From Deltaproteobacteria bacterium (lineage in GTDB: Bacteria; Bdellovibrionota; JACOXK01; 2-02-FULL-40-11): DNA of 17,777 bases. The stretch is from positions 1-17,777 of the forward strand of contig JACPST010000041.1 in the NCBI GenBank assembly GCA_016193165.1. The letters are read 5' to 3'. Both the position numbers and the translations under genes were made by a program. Numbering within the stretch: the stretch's first letter is position 1; every line of letters starts with the position of its first letter. The notes under the pieces are model-generated. The model searched no databases. It was not told where the DNA came from and was given only the letters and a program-made list of their open reading frames with translations. Below, piece by piece: positions 1 to 6,925 of this stretch.

Positions 1-1118
1 AGGCGACGGAGCATATTGAAGAAATGATCCAGTGGATTCAAGTGCTTTTAAAAAAAGGGATTGCTTATGAAGTTCAAGGAGAAGTGCTCTATTCCGTTGA
101 TCAGATTAAGGTCTATAAGCTTTCAAAGAAAAATGCCGAAGAGCTTTTGGCTGGAGCTCGAGTTGAGATTGCAGGGCATAAGAAAAATCCAGGAGATTTT
201 GTGCTTTGGAAGCCCTCGAAACCAGGAGAGCCTTCGTGGAAAAGTCCTTGGGGGGGAGGTCGACCAGGGTGGCACATGGAATGCTCTGTGATGTCGACCA
301 AATATTTGGGAGAGACATTAGATATTCATGGTGGGGGACGAGATCTTATTTTTCCACACCATGAAAATGAAATTGCCCAAAGTGAAGCCTATACAGGAAA
401 GCCTTTTGTAAGATTTTGGATGCACAATGAAATGCTCTCCTTTGGAAAAGAAAAAATGTCTAAGTCTTTGGGAAATATTGTAACGGTTCGAGAATTTTTA
501 GAAAAGTATCCCGCGGAAGTATTAAAATTTATTTTAATTTCTAATCACTATCGTTCATCTTTAGAATTTTCAGAACAGGCGATTAAAGAAGCTATTGGTT
601 CTCTTGAGAAAATTTATAAGACGCTTTCGCAAGCTCAAGAGCAGTTCAAAGAAAAAAATAAAGGCAAAGAGATTCCCAGTAAAGAAATGAAAGAAATTGT
701 CATGCCTTTGCGGAAAAAATTTGAAGAAGCTATGGACGATGATTTTAATACCGCGCAGGCTTTGGGCTCTCTTTTTGAAGCTGTGCGAGTGATGAATCAT
801 GCTTTTACATCCAAAACTTCTTGGGGGAGTGAAGGGAAAAAGATTTTAAAGGATTTTTTAGAAACGGTGCAAAAAATTGGAAAAATTTGGGGGCTTTTTC
901 AGCAAGATCCGAATGACTTTTTTGATCTTTTGCGAACAAAGCTCTTGCATCGTGTTTCTTTATCACGTCAAGCTATTGAAACCCTTATTTCTGAGAGACT
1001 TCAAGCGCGAGAGCAAAAAAATTGGAAGCGGGCGGATGAAATTAGAAAAGAACTTCAGAAAAATCATATTCTTTTAGAGGATACTCCCACAGGAACGGTG
1101 TGGAAGATTCAAATTTAA
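1..1118 (+). CDS. cysS: Cysteinyl-tRNA synthetase, 5' end outside the window
   Basis: This enzyme charges tRNA-Cys with cysteine in the cytoplasm. The reading frame is open from base 3, so the gene enters from upstream; 371 residues are visible, against about 460 in E. coli, so roughly the first 90, including the HIGH signature and the first zinc-binding cysteine, are missing. Visible family marks are NPGDFVLWK, the GRPGWHMECS segment with a zinc-ligand cysteine, FPHHENEIAQSEA with further zinc ligands, and the KMSKSLGN ATP-binding loop. The C-terminal half is the helical anticodon-binding region and ends normally. The stop codon touches the uvrB start with no gap, suggesting co-transcription. 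The ATG at base 24 is internal and is not the start. Identification is very secure. Confidence 0.97.
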   Translation, partial: ATEHIEEMIQWIQVLLKKGIAYEVQGEVLYSVDQIKVYKLSKKNAEELLAGARVEIAGHKKNPGDFVLWKPSKPGEPSWKSPWGGGRPGWHMECSVMSTKYLGETLDIHGGGRDLIFPHHENEIAQSEAYTGKPFVRFWMHNEMLSFGKEKMSKSLGNIVTVREFLEKYPAEVLKFILISNHYRSSLEFSEQAIKEAIGSLEKIYKTLSQAQEQFKEKNKGKEIPSKEMKEIVMPLRKKFEEAMDDDFNTAQALGSLFEAVRVMNHAFTSKTSWGSEGKKILKDFLETVQKIGKIWGLFQQDPNDFFDLLRTKLLHRVSLSRQAIETLISERLQAREQKNWKRADEIRKELQKNHILLEDTPTGTVWKIQI

Positions 1119-3119
1119 ATGGCCCATTTTAAATTGGTTAGTCCTTTTGAGCCCAAAGGCGACCAACCCAAAGCAATCGATTTTTTATCTAAAGGGTTAG
1201 AAGCGGGTGCCAAACACCAAGTACTTTTGGGTGTGACGGGAAGTGGTAAGACATTTACCATGGCCCAAATTGTTCAAAAGATGCAGCGTCCGACGTTAGT
1301 GATTGCTCCTAATAAAGCCTTAGCCGCGCAGCTTTTTTTTGAATTCCGTGAGCTTTTCCCTGAAAATGCGGTTCATTATTTTGTAAGCTATTACGATTAT
1401 TATCAGCCTGAAGCCTATATTCCTCAGACCGATACCTATATCGAAAAAGATTCTGCGATTAATGATGAGATTGATAAAATGAGGCACGCAGCCACTCAAG
1501 CTCTTCTTTCTAGACGAGATGTCTTAATTGTAGCCTCTGTGTCTTGTATCTACGGCATTGGATCTCCCGAAAGCTACGAGGCGATGATGATACATATTTC
1601 TCAAGGCCAAGAGCTTAATCGGACGCTTTTTTTAAAAAAATTGGTTGAGATTCAGTATCAAAGAAATGATGTTGATTTCCATCGTGGGACATTTCGGGTA
1701 CGAGGGGATATTGTAGATGTTTTTCCAGCCAATGAAGAAGATCGGGCCATTCGCATAGAATTTTTAGGAGATGAAATTGAGAATATCACTTGGATGGATG
1801 CGCTCAAAGGAGAAAAACTTTTTCAGCTCAAAGAAATCAGTATTTATCCGGGTAGTCATTATGTCATGCTTAAAGAAAATTTACAAAAAGCGATTGAAGC
1901 AATTCAGGAAGAACTGAAAGATCGGATTCAAGAGCTACGAGCTCAGAAAAAGATTTTAGAAGCAGATCGGATCAAAACTCGCACAAACTTTGATTTAGAA
2001 ATGCTTCAAGAGATGGGGTATTGTAATGGAATTGAAAATTATTCCAGGCATTTAACGGGACGAAAGGCCGGAGAGCCTCCCCCGACACTTTTAGAGTATT
2101 TCCCAAAAGACTTTTTACTCTTTATTGATGAAAGCCATGTGACTGTGCCGCAGATTGGAGGAATGTATCGAGGGGATCGTTCTCGGAAAATGACTTTAGT
2201 GGAACATGGATTTCGTCTTCCTTCCGCTTTAGACAATCGTCCCTTAAATTTTGAAGAATTTAAGCGTCTCATCTATCAAACGATTTATGTTTCTGCAACC
2301 CCTGCTTCTTATGAATTTGAACAAGCCAAATCGTATGTGACAGAGCAAATTATTAGACCCACAGGATTGGCAGATCCAGAAATTATCGTAAAGCCTGCCA
2401 AAGGGCAGGTGGAGGATTTGCTTTCCGAGATTAGAAAAGTCATTGAGCGAGGAGAGCGAACACTGGCGATTACTTTGACAAAAAAAATGGCCGAAGATTT
2501 AACGGAATATTATAAGACTAAGGGAATTAAAGTGGCTTATTTGCATTCCGATATTGACACGTTAAAAAGAATTGAGGTTATTCGAAATTTGAGAACAGGG
2601 GTCTTTGATGTTTTGGTAGGGATTAATTTGCTTCGGGAAGGGTTGGATTTGCCTGAAGTATCTTTGGTTGCGATTTTAGATGCGGATAAAGAAGGGTTTT
2701 TGCGTTCTGAAACCTCTTTAATTCAAACATGTGGTCGGGCGTCCAGAAATATTTTAGGGCAAGTCATTATGTATGCGGATCAGAAAACGCAGTCCATGAA
2801 AAAGGCCATTTCTGAAACCAATCGCAGAAGAAAATTACAGATCGATTACAATCAAAAAAATAATATTACACCAGAGTCTATTAAAAAATCGATTCGAGAA
2901 GTGATGACTTCTGTCTATGAGCAAGATTATGTGACCATTCCTGTGGTGAAAGAAGCTGAAGAAACCTATGGCTCCCCAGAAGAAATTACTAAGAAAATTC
3001 AAAAACTCAAAAAACAAATGGTAAAATTTGCCAAGAATTTAGCATTTGAAGAAGCCGTCAAAATCCGAAACCAAATCAAGGCTCTTCAAGAAAAAGAATT
3101 AGAGTTGAGGGGAAATTAA
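1119..3119 (+). CDS. uvrB: UvrABC excinuclease subunit B
   Basis: UvrB is the damage-verifying helicase-like subunit of nucleotide excision repair; it is loaded by UvrA and recruits UvrC. The product has 666 residues, the normal family size. Walker A is GVTGSGKT at residues 38-45. The beta-hairpin region around [12 protein letters not shown] follows, then the DESH box at residues 337-340, YVSATP, and the helicase motifs V and VI ([13 protein letters not shown] and QTCGRASRN). A C-terminal UVR domain ([18 protein letters not shown]) provides UvrC contact. The ATG directly follows the cysS stop. The last 60 bases occur again, diverged, at 4024-4083, which marks this 3' end as a duplication or integration boundary. 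The gene itself looks intact. Confidence 0.98.
   Translation: MAHFKLVSPFEPKGDQPKAIDFLSKGLEAGAKHQVLLGVTGSGKTFTMAQIVQKMQRPTLVIAPNKALAAQLFFEFRELFPENAVHYFVSYYDYYQPEAYIPQTDTYIEKDSAINDEIDKMRHAATQALLSRRDVLIVASVSCIYGIGSPESYEAMMIHISQGQELNRTLFLKKLVEIQYQRNDVDFHRGTFRVRGDIVDVFPANEEDRAIRIEFLGDEIENITWMDALKGEKLFQLKEISIYPGSHYVMLKENLQKAIEAIQEELKDRIQELRAQKKILEADRIKTRTNFDLEMLQEMGYCNGIENYSRHLTGRKAGEPPPTLLEYFPKDFLLFIDESHVTVPQIGGMYRGDRSRKMTLVEHGFRLPSALDNRPLNFEEFKRLIYQTIYVSATPASYEFEQAKSYVTEQIIRPTGLADPEIIVKPAKGQVEDLLSEIRKVIERGERTLAITLTKKMAEDLTEYYKTKGIKVAYLHSDIDTLKRIEVIRNLRTGVFDVLVGINLLREGLDLPEVSLVAILDADKEGFLRSETSLIQTCGRASRNILGQVIMYADQKTQSMKKAISETNRRRKLQIDYNQKNNITPESIKKSIREVMTSVYEQDYVTIPVVKEAEETYGSPEEITKKIQKLKKQMVKFAKNLAFEEAVKIRNQIKALQEKELELRGN
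3060..3119 (+). repeat. Last 60 bases of uvrB, copy A of a direct repeat
   Basis: This is the intact uvrB 3' end including its TAA stop. It aligns without gaps to 4024-4083 with 50 of 60 bases identical, counted by hand. The two copies lie 964 bases apart in the same orientation and flank the ATPase/DUF4325 pair. Confidence 0.9.
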
Positions 3120-3159
3120 CTTTTTTCTAGTTTTTTCTTATAGATACAGTATTCTAAAA
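3117..3159 (+). repeat. Post-uvrB leader repeat, copy A
   Basis: The segment covers the uvrB stop and the T-rich leader in front of the ATPase gene, and recurs at 4676-4718. After a shared TAAC, 36 of 39 bases match without a gap. It has two T-runs separated by CTAG and ends in an AT-rich block just before the ATPase ATG. It may hold the promoter of the cassette, but I see no convincing -35/-10 pair and no Shine-Dalgarno site. Confidence 0.85.
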
Positions 3160-3161
3160 TT

Positions 3162-3758
3162 ATGGAAGTGAAGAAAAAGTTAACAATGGGAGTTCAATGG
3201 TTTTTTGGAGATCCATATAAGAATTCTCAATATATGTGTGAAACCAGGGATGTTTTTAAGGCACGAGTGGAGCATCTGGATAGAGAACTTTTAAAAAAGT
3301 TTAAAAACCATGAAGCTGAAGTAGCTTTAGTATCTGCAATTATTTATGAAATTGGGCATAATTGTTTTGATCATAATTTAGGAAAATGGAGAGATGTGGT
3401 AGGATGTTGGTATCAGTGCGAGGTTGATCAACAGCAAGCATGGTTTCTTCTTGCAGATCGAGGGCAGGGAATTTTAGCATCCTTAAAAAATGTTGTTCCT
3501 AATCTGAAAACAGATCAGGAAGCTTTACAGATAGCCTTTGAAAAAAAAATTTCAGGAAGAAGTCCAGAGAAGAGAGGAAATGGTCTAAAATTTGTAAGAG
3601 GAGTCATCAATGCTAATTCGAATCGAGGATTATTTTGTGTTTCAGGCCAAGGGAGAATTTACCTTGGAGGGAGATCAAAAGATATTTCAAGTGTGGTAGA
3701 ACAAAGTATGTTTGGCGAGGGAACGTTAACTGTTATAAATTGGATTTTTGAATCATGA
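3162..3758 (+). CDS. GHKL-type (histidine kinase-like) ATPase, partner of DUF4325 protein
   Basis: The 198-residue protein consists of little more than a GHKL ATP-binding fold, as in anti-sigma-factor and histidine-kinase ATPase domains. The N box is seen as E63, N67 and the following DH at 70-71; the G1 box is DRGQG at residues 99-103; the G2 box is RGNGL at 138-142. No transmembrane segment, sensor domain or phospho-acceptor histidine domain is present, so it is not a complete sensor kinase. The downstream STAS-like gene overlaps by ATGA, implying translational coupling and a working pair, much as SpoIIAB-like ATPases pair with STAS proteins; the partner and output here are inferred. No clear Shine-Dalgarno site precedes ATG 3162, and ATG 3186 (Met9) is a possible alternative start. 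Confidence 0.82.
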   Translation: MEVKKKLTMGVQWFFGDPYKNSQYMCETRDVFKARVEHLDRELLKKFKNHEAEVALVSAIIYEIGHNCFDHNLGKWRDVVGCWYQCEVDQQQAWFLLADRGQGILASLKNVVPNLKTDQEALQIAFEKKISGRSPEKRGNGLKFVRGVINANSNRGLFCVSGQGRIYLGGRSKDISSVVEQSMFGEGTLTVINWIFES

Positions 3759-4024
3759 AGATAGAGCTTAAAAAATTTGGAACTTTACTTGCTTCTAGGC
3801 CAGATGGACGAGAAGCCTTTCTGGCATTTAAGGCGTATATGGGAAGTTTAAAAAAAAATGAACCCTTTGAAATTGATTTTACAGATATCCGAGTTTTGAC
3901 TCCCTCTTGGGCCGATGAATTTTTTACTGGTCTTAAAGAAAATTTTTCAGATCATCCCGTCCAGTATCTTCCGTCAAAAAATGCATCTGTGATTGAGACA
4001 CTCAAGTTTTTAAGCGAACCATAA
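3755..4024 (+). CDS. STAS-like protein, DUF4325 family
   Basis: This 89-residue protein carries the pattern of the STAS-like DUF4325 family: an early strand, then IDFTDIRVLTPSWADEF at residues 40-56, where the buried DF and the conserved (S/T)P-S-x-A-D-E-F segment stand out. Known STAS proteins are small switch partners of GHKL ATPases; DUF4325 proteins recur next to such ATPases, but I know of no settled function. Its ATG lies inside the ATPase stop region (overlap ATGA) and lacks its own strong ribosome site, so translation is probably coupled. A degraded copy of its last roughly 45 bases lies immediately before corA at 4738-4783. The stop codon abuts the second copy of the uvrB tail. Confidence 0.8.
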   Translation: MKIELKKFGTLLASRPDGREAFLAFKAYMGSLKKNEPFEIDFTDIRVLTPSWADEFFTGLKENFSDHPVQYLPSKNASVIETLKFLSEP

Positions 4025-4083
4025 AAATTCAAAACCAAATCAAAGCTTTTCAAGAAAAAGAATTAGAATTGCGCGAAAGTTAG
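4024..4083 (+). repeat. uvrB': Displaced copy of the uvrB 3' end (copy B)
   Basis: These 60 bases align gap-free to the end of uvrB with 10 mismatches. Read in the uvrB frame they still encode a near-identical UVR-domain tail ending in TAG. Of the ten changes, five are synonymous (ATC/ATT, AAG/AAA, GAG/GAA and two in AGG/CGC), four alter an amino acid (R to Q, L to F, G to E, N to S) and one swaps the stop codon. The copy has no start and no upstream UvrB sequence, so it is a remnant. Its base after the stop (TTTTCTATTTT) faintly resembles the T-rich leader that follows real uvrB. Confidence 0.88.
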
Positions 4084-4154
4084 TTTTCTATTTTACGCCA
4101 ACGTCAGCTATTATTCGCAACCCCTATTTTAATAAAAATCAACATCTGTTTGAA

Positions 4155-4619
4155 TTAGGCTTTGATGAGTTGAGAGAAGATTTTTTCTAAGCGAATTCTA
4201 GCTATTTTATAGACTCCCGGAGATTTGGATTCTCGGGGGCCAGCAATGTTTAAGACTTTAGGCTGTACGATTTTAACCCATTCTAAAATTTTTTGTTCTG
4301 GGTGAGACTGTTTTAAATCTATAAACAAATGAGGTTTAGAATGTTTGTGGCAAAAGTCATTGGTGAGAGAGGTTCCTCCACTCATAGGAAGATATCCTAA
4401 GATCAATGTGGCATCAGAATGAATGACGTTTTGTTCTGTGCGATATTCATAGGCGGGGTTCTCGGCTTCTGTGAGTTGATATGTGTCAGGGACTTTGCCG
4501 TCTTCCGCCAATCGACCTTTAGGAATGACGCCTCCATACGAGAGGCCTATGGCTATAGCTGCATCTAAAGCGGCTCTGTCAACCCCTGTTTGTCCTCCGG
4601 AAACAATTTTTATTTTCAT
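4155..4619 (-). CDS. cpYpsA / SLOG-family protein (putative molybdenum carrier type)
   Basis: The 154-residue product begins KIKIVSGGQTGVDRAALDAA, the glycine-rich nucleotide-binding loop of the circularly permuted YpsA branch of the SLOG superfamily, often annotated as putative molybdenum carrier protein. Further family-like features are GGVIPKGRLAEDG near residue 30, SDATLIL around residue 69, GGTSLT near residue 82 and a late NIAGPRES segment. SLOG proteins bind nucleotides or nucleotide-derived ligands; the molybdenum role rests on a structural analogue and should not be taken as function. The gene is a single reverse-strand unit between two repeat copies that are otherwise collinear, so it probably entered after the duplication. 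Upstream (minus strand) TTGCCC at 4657-4652 and TAAAGT at 4634-4629 could form a promoter with 17-base spacing; this is weak. Confidence 0.85.
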   Translation of the reverse strand: MKIKIVSGGQTGVDRAALDAAIAIGLSYGGVIPKGRLAEDGKVPDTYQLTEAENPAYEYRTEQNVIHSDATLILGYLPMSGGTSLTNDFCHKHSKPHLFIDLKQSHPEQKILEWVKIVQPKVLNIAGPRESKSPGVYKIARIRLEKIFSQLIKA

Positions 4620-4675
4620 GATCCAGATACTTTAATAATTTAAAAAATAAAGGGCAAACAGTTTCTGGCTTAGAA

Positions 4676-4783
4676 TAACTTTTTTCTAGTTTTTTCTGAT
4701 AGATACGGTATTCTAAAGTCAGCATGGTTTCTTCTTGAAATGCATCTGTGAGAGAACCTCAAGTTTTTAAGTGAGCTATAATT
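4676..4783 (+). pseudogene. Collapsed second copy of the leader-ATPase-STAS cassette
   Basis: Three fragments follow each other in the same order as in the intact cassette. First, 4676-4718 matches the leader at 3117-3159. Second, 4721-4737 is an exact 17-base match to ATPase positions 3437-3453. Third, 4738-4783 matches the 3' end of the STAS-like gene from 3979 on, with a small deletion and substitutions. The simplest reading is a complete cassette copy that suffered two internal deletions. The 17-base match alone would be weak evidence; its collinear position between two longer matches makes it convincing. This remnant now forms the upstream region of corA. Confidence 0.8.
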
Positions 4784-5788
4784 ATGATCCATATTCTTCT
4801 TTGGGCGCCACAAAATGGCCCTAGTGTTCAAACGCAAGATATTCAAGAAGTCCGAAAAGCTTTAGCCGATAAAAGACAGCGGTTTTGGCTGGATTTAGAT
4901 ACGCCAACTGAAGAAGAGTTAAAGTTTTTAGAGGAGTTGTTTCATTTTCATCCGATTACGTTAAAAGCGGTACGAGAAATTGTGGGTATTCCAAGAATAG
5001 ATATTCATGAAAACTATCTCTTTTTGGTTTTGCACCGCATCTTTTATCACTTCGAGTCGGAAAAGTGCGAATTGCGTGAATTTGAGGTCTTTGTTTCAGA
5101 TCAATTCATCATTACCATCCATCAAGCCCATTTATCGAGAACCTTTCAAATTACACGAGGCCAGGTGTGTGAACATCCCAGAGAATTGGGGCAGCATGGG
5201 ACCCCTTATGTTTTATTTCGTCTTTTAAGTATGGCTATCCAAGATTACAAACCAGTCCTAGAAACATGGCAAGATACATTGGATGAAATTGAACAGAATG
5301 TCTTTCAAAATACGGGAACCGGTACGGCTATTTCTGAAAAAATATTGGAGTTTAAAAAATTAGTAAGCCGAATGCGAAAAAGTCTTTTGCCTGAACGGGA
5401 TGTGCTAAAAGCCCTACATGAAAATAAAGAACTGGTATACATTGCGAAAACTCGACCATATTTCAAAGTAGTTTTAGATAGCATGAATGCCTTAATTGGG
5501 GATCTAGAGACTTTGGGAGAACACACCAAATCCATTTTTGATATTTATGCGACTTCCCTGACCATTCGGCTGACAGAATCTTCTCATAAACTTAACTATG
5601 TGATGCAGCGGTTGACCATTGCTGCGTCCATTTTTCTTCCTTTGACCTTTATCGTTGGCATTTATGGGATGAACTTTGAGATTATGCCAGAACTTAAGTG
5701 GAAGTGGGGATATTTTTTAACCTGGGGAGTTATGTTGGTAGTGACAGGGGGGATGCTCACCTTTTTTAAACGAAAAAAATGGCTCTAA
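4784..5788 (+). CDS. corA: CorA-family magnesium/divalent cation transporter
   Basis: The 334-residue protein fits CorA in size and layout: a long soluble N-terminal domain, a long helix region (about residues 160-280), then two C-terminal membrane helices. The signature YGMNFE (GMN at residues 295-297), which forms the pore selectivity loop, lies between the helix starting near ASIFLPLTFIVGI and the one around FLTWGVMLVVTGGML. The C-terminus ends in the usual basic KRKKW. CorA forms pentameric inner-membrane channels for Mg2+ and sometimes Co2+ or Ni2+. Only a weak GTGAG ribosome site precedes ATG 4784, and the whole upstream region is the decayed STAS remnant; TATAAT at 4777-4782 is too close to the start to drive this ATG except as a near-leaderless message. 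Confidence 0.93.
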   Translation: MIHILLWAPQNGPSVQTQDIQEVRKALADKRQRFWLDLDTPTEEELKFLEELFHFHPITLKAVREIVGIPRIDIHENYLFLVLHRIFYHFESEKCELREFEVFVSDQFIITIHQAHLSRTFQITRGQVCEHPRELGQHGTPYVLFRLLSMAIQDYKPVLETWQDTLDEIEQNVFQNTGTGTAISEKILEFKKLVSRMRKSLLPERDVLKALHENKELVYIAKTRPYFKVVLDSMNALIGDLETLGEHTKSIFDIYATSLTIRLTESSHKLNYVMQRLTIAASIFLPLTFIVGIYGMNFEIMPELKWKWGYFLTWGVMLVVTGGMLTFFKRKKWL

Positions 5789-5853
5789 AAAAAGAACTTG
5801 AACGAAAAAGGGTGTGGGCCTCTAGCTATCAAGATTTGTGAACGAAAATCCGA

Positions 5854-5868
5854 TAAGGAGGTGAGAGG
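5854..5868 (+). promoter_or_regulatory. Ribosome-binding site that sets the diguanylate cyclase start
   Basis: TAAGGAGGTGAGAGG precedes ATG 5876. The strong AAGGAGG core sits slightly far from the ATG, but AGAGG lies seven bases from it. The upstream ATG 5798 has no such site, so 5876 is preferred. Confidence 0.65.
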
Positions 5869-5875
5869 TAAAACG

Positions 5876-6898
5876 ATGCTGATCGATAAAATGTACAAGA
5901 TGATGGAGACCTTAGCGCTGATTAATTCCACATTAGATGAAGGAAAGCTTTTACATCTGATTATGAAAGCCATCAAAGAGGTCATGGAAGCAGAAGCCAG
6001 TTCCTTGATGCTTTTAGATCCCAATACCAATGAGCTTTATTTTTCAACCGTAGAAGGGGGAAGTGAGCAGGTGAAAGAAATTCGAATTCGAGCCGATCAA
6101 GGGATTGCGGGTCATGTTATGCAAACGGGAAAGCCCCTCATCGTTAATGACGTTTCTAAATCAGAATTTTTTTTAAAAACAGTAGATCAAAAAACCTCTT
6201 TCCAAACCCGATCTATCCTTTGTGTGCCGCTCCTCAGTCGAAATAAAACAGTAGGTATTCTAGAGGCGCTCAATAAAAAAGGGGGCAAAGATTTTAATGA
6301 AGAAGATTTAAAATTATTTACTGCTTTTTCAAATCAAGTCTCTGTGGCTATTGATAATGCCAGGCTTTACGATATGGCCTTTTATGATGGGTTGACTAAG
6401 ATTTTTGTTCGTCGGTATGTAGAAGCTTGGCTTGAAACTGAATATGCTCGTGTGAAGCGTTATAATACGGATCTTTCTTTGGTGTTTTTTGATATCGATC
6501 ATTTCAAGAAAATCAATGATACCTATGGGCATCAAGCGGGTGATTTTGTTTTAAAAGAACTCGCTGCCACGGTCAAAGATATGATCCGTCAAGCCGATAT
6601 TTTTGGCCGGTACGGAGGAGAAGAGTTTTTGGTGTGTCTGCCTGAGACAAAAGTGGAAAAGGCGCTTTATTCGGCGGAACGTCTTCGAAAGGCAGTTGAA
6701 GAAAAGGAATTTATCTACGACGGAAAGCGGATTCTCGTGACAATTAGCTTGGGGGTTGCTAGTTTTAGACAAATGCCTGAGGATAAAGTCAGTCGATTTA
6801 TTAAAGATGCGGATGATGCTCTCTATTTTTCTAAAGAACATGGACGAAATCGAGTGACTCTCCACGGTCAGGAAAAGAAACTTAAAAAAGCAGCATAA
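5876..6898 (+). CDS. GAF-GGDEF diguanylate cyclase
   Basis: The protein, 340 residues from the preferred start, makes c-di-GMP from two GTP. Residues about 13-160 form a GAF sensor domain (LINSTLDEGKLLHLI, EASSLMLLDPNTNELYF, DQGIAGHVMQTGKPLIVNDV). A GGDEF domain follows, with FFDIDHFKKINDTYGHQAGD and the active-site loop GGEEF at residues 247-251. An RxxD product-inhibition site (R238 to D241) lies the canonical five residues before the loop, so feedback inhibition by c-di-GMP is expected. There is no transmembrane segment or signal peptide, so it is cytosolic, responding to whatever the GAF domain binds. It lies 87 bases after corA and ends convergently with the cyclase pseudogene. The open frame extends back to 5798, but the ribosome site favours 5876. 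Confidence 0.93.
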   Translation: MLIDKMYKMMETLALINSTLDEGKLLHLIMKAIKEVMEAEASSLMLLDPNTNELYFSTVEGGSEQVKEIRIRADQGIAGHVMQTGKPLIVNDVSKSEFFLKTVDQKTSFQTRSILCVPLLSRNKTVGILEALNKKGGKDFNEEDLKLFTAFSNQVSVAIDNARLYDMAFYDGLTKIFVRRYVEAWLETEYARVKRYNTDLSLVFFDIDHFKKINDTYGHQAGDFVLKELAATVKDMIRQADIFGRYGGEEFLVCLPETKVEKALYSAERLRKAVEEKEFIYDGKRILVTISLGVASFRQMPEDKVSRFIKDADDALYFSKEHGRNRVTLHGQEKKLKKAA

Positions 6899-6925
6899 TC
6901 GCTCAGTTTTGAGGGAATACTGTGT

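Noticed and set aside
3121..3137. Rho-independent terminator after uvrB.
   Set aside because: The sequence has T-runs but no GC-rich stem before them.
5798..5875. Longer N-terminus for the diguanylate cyclase.
   Set aside because: No ribosome site precedes ATG 5798, whereas AAGGAGGTGAGAGG precedes ATG 5876; the extra residues do not resemble a GAF domain.
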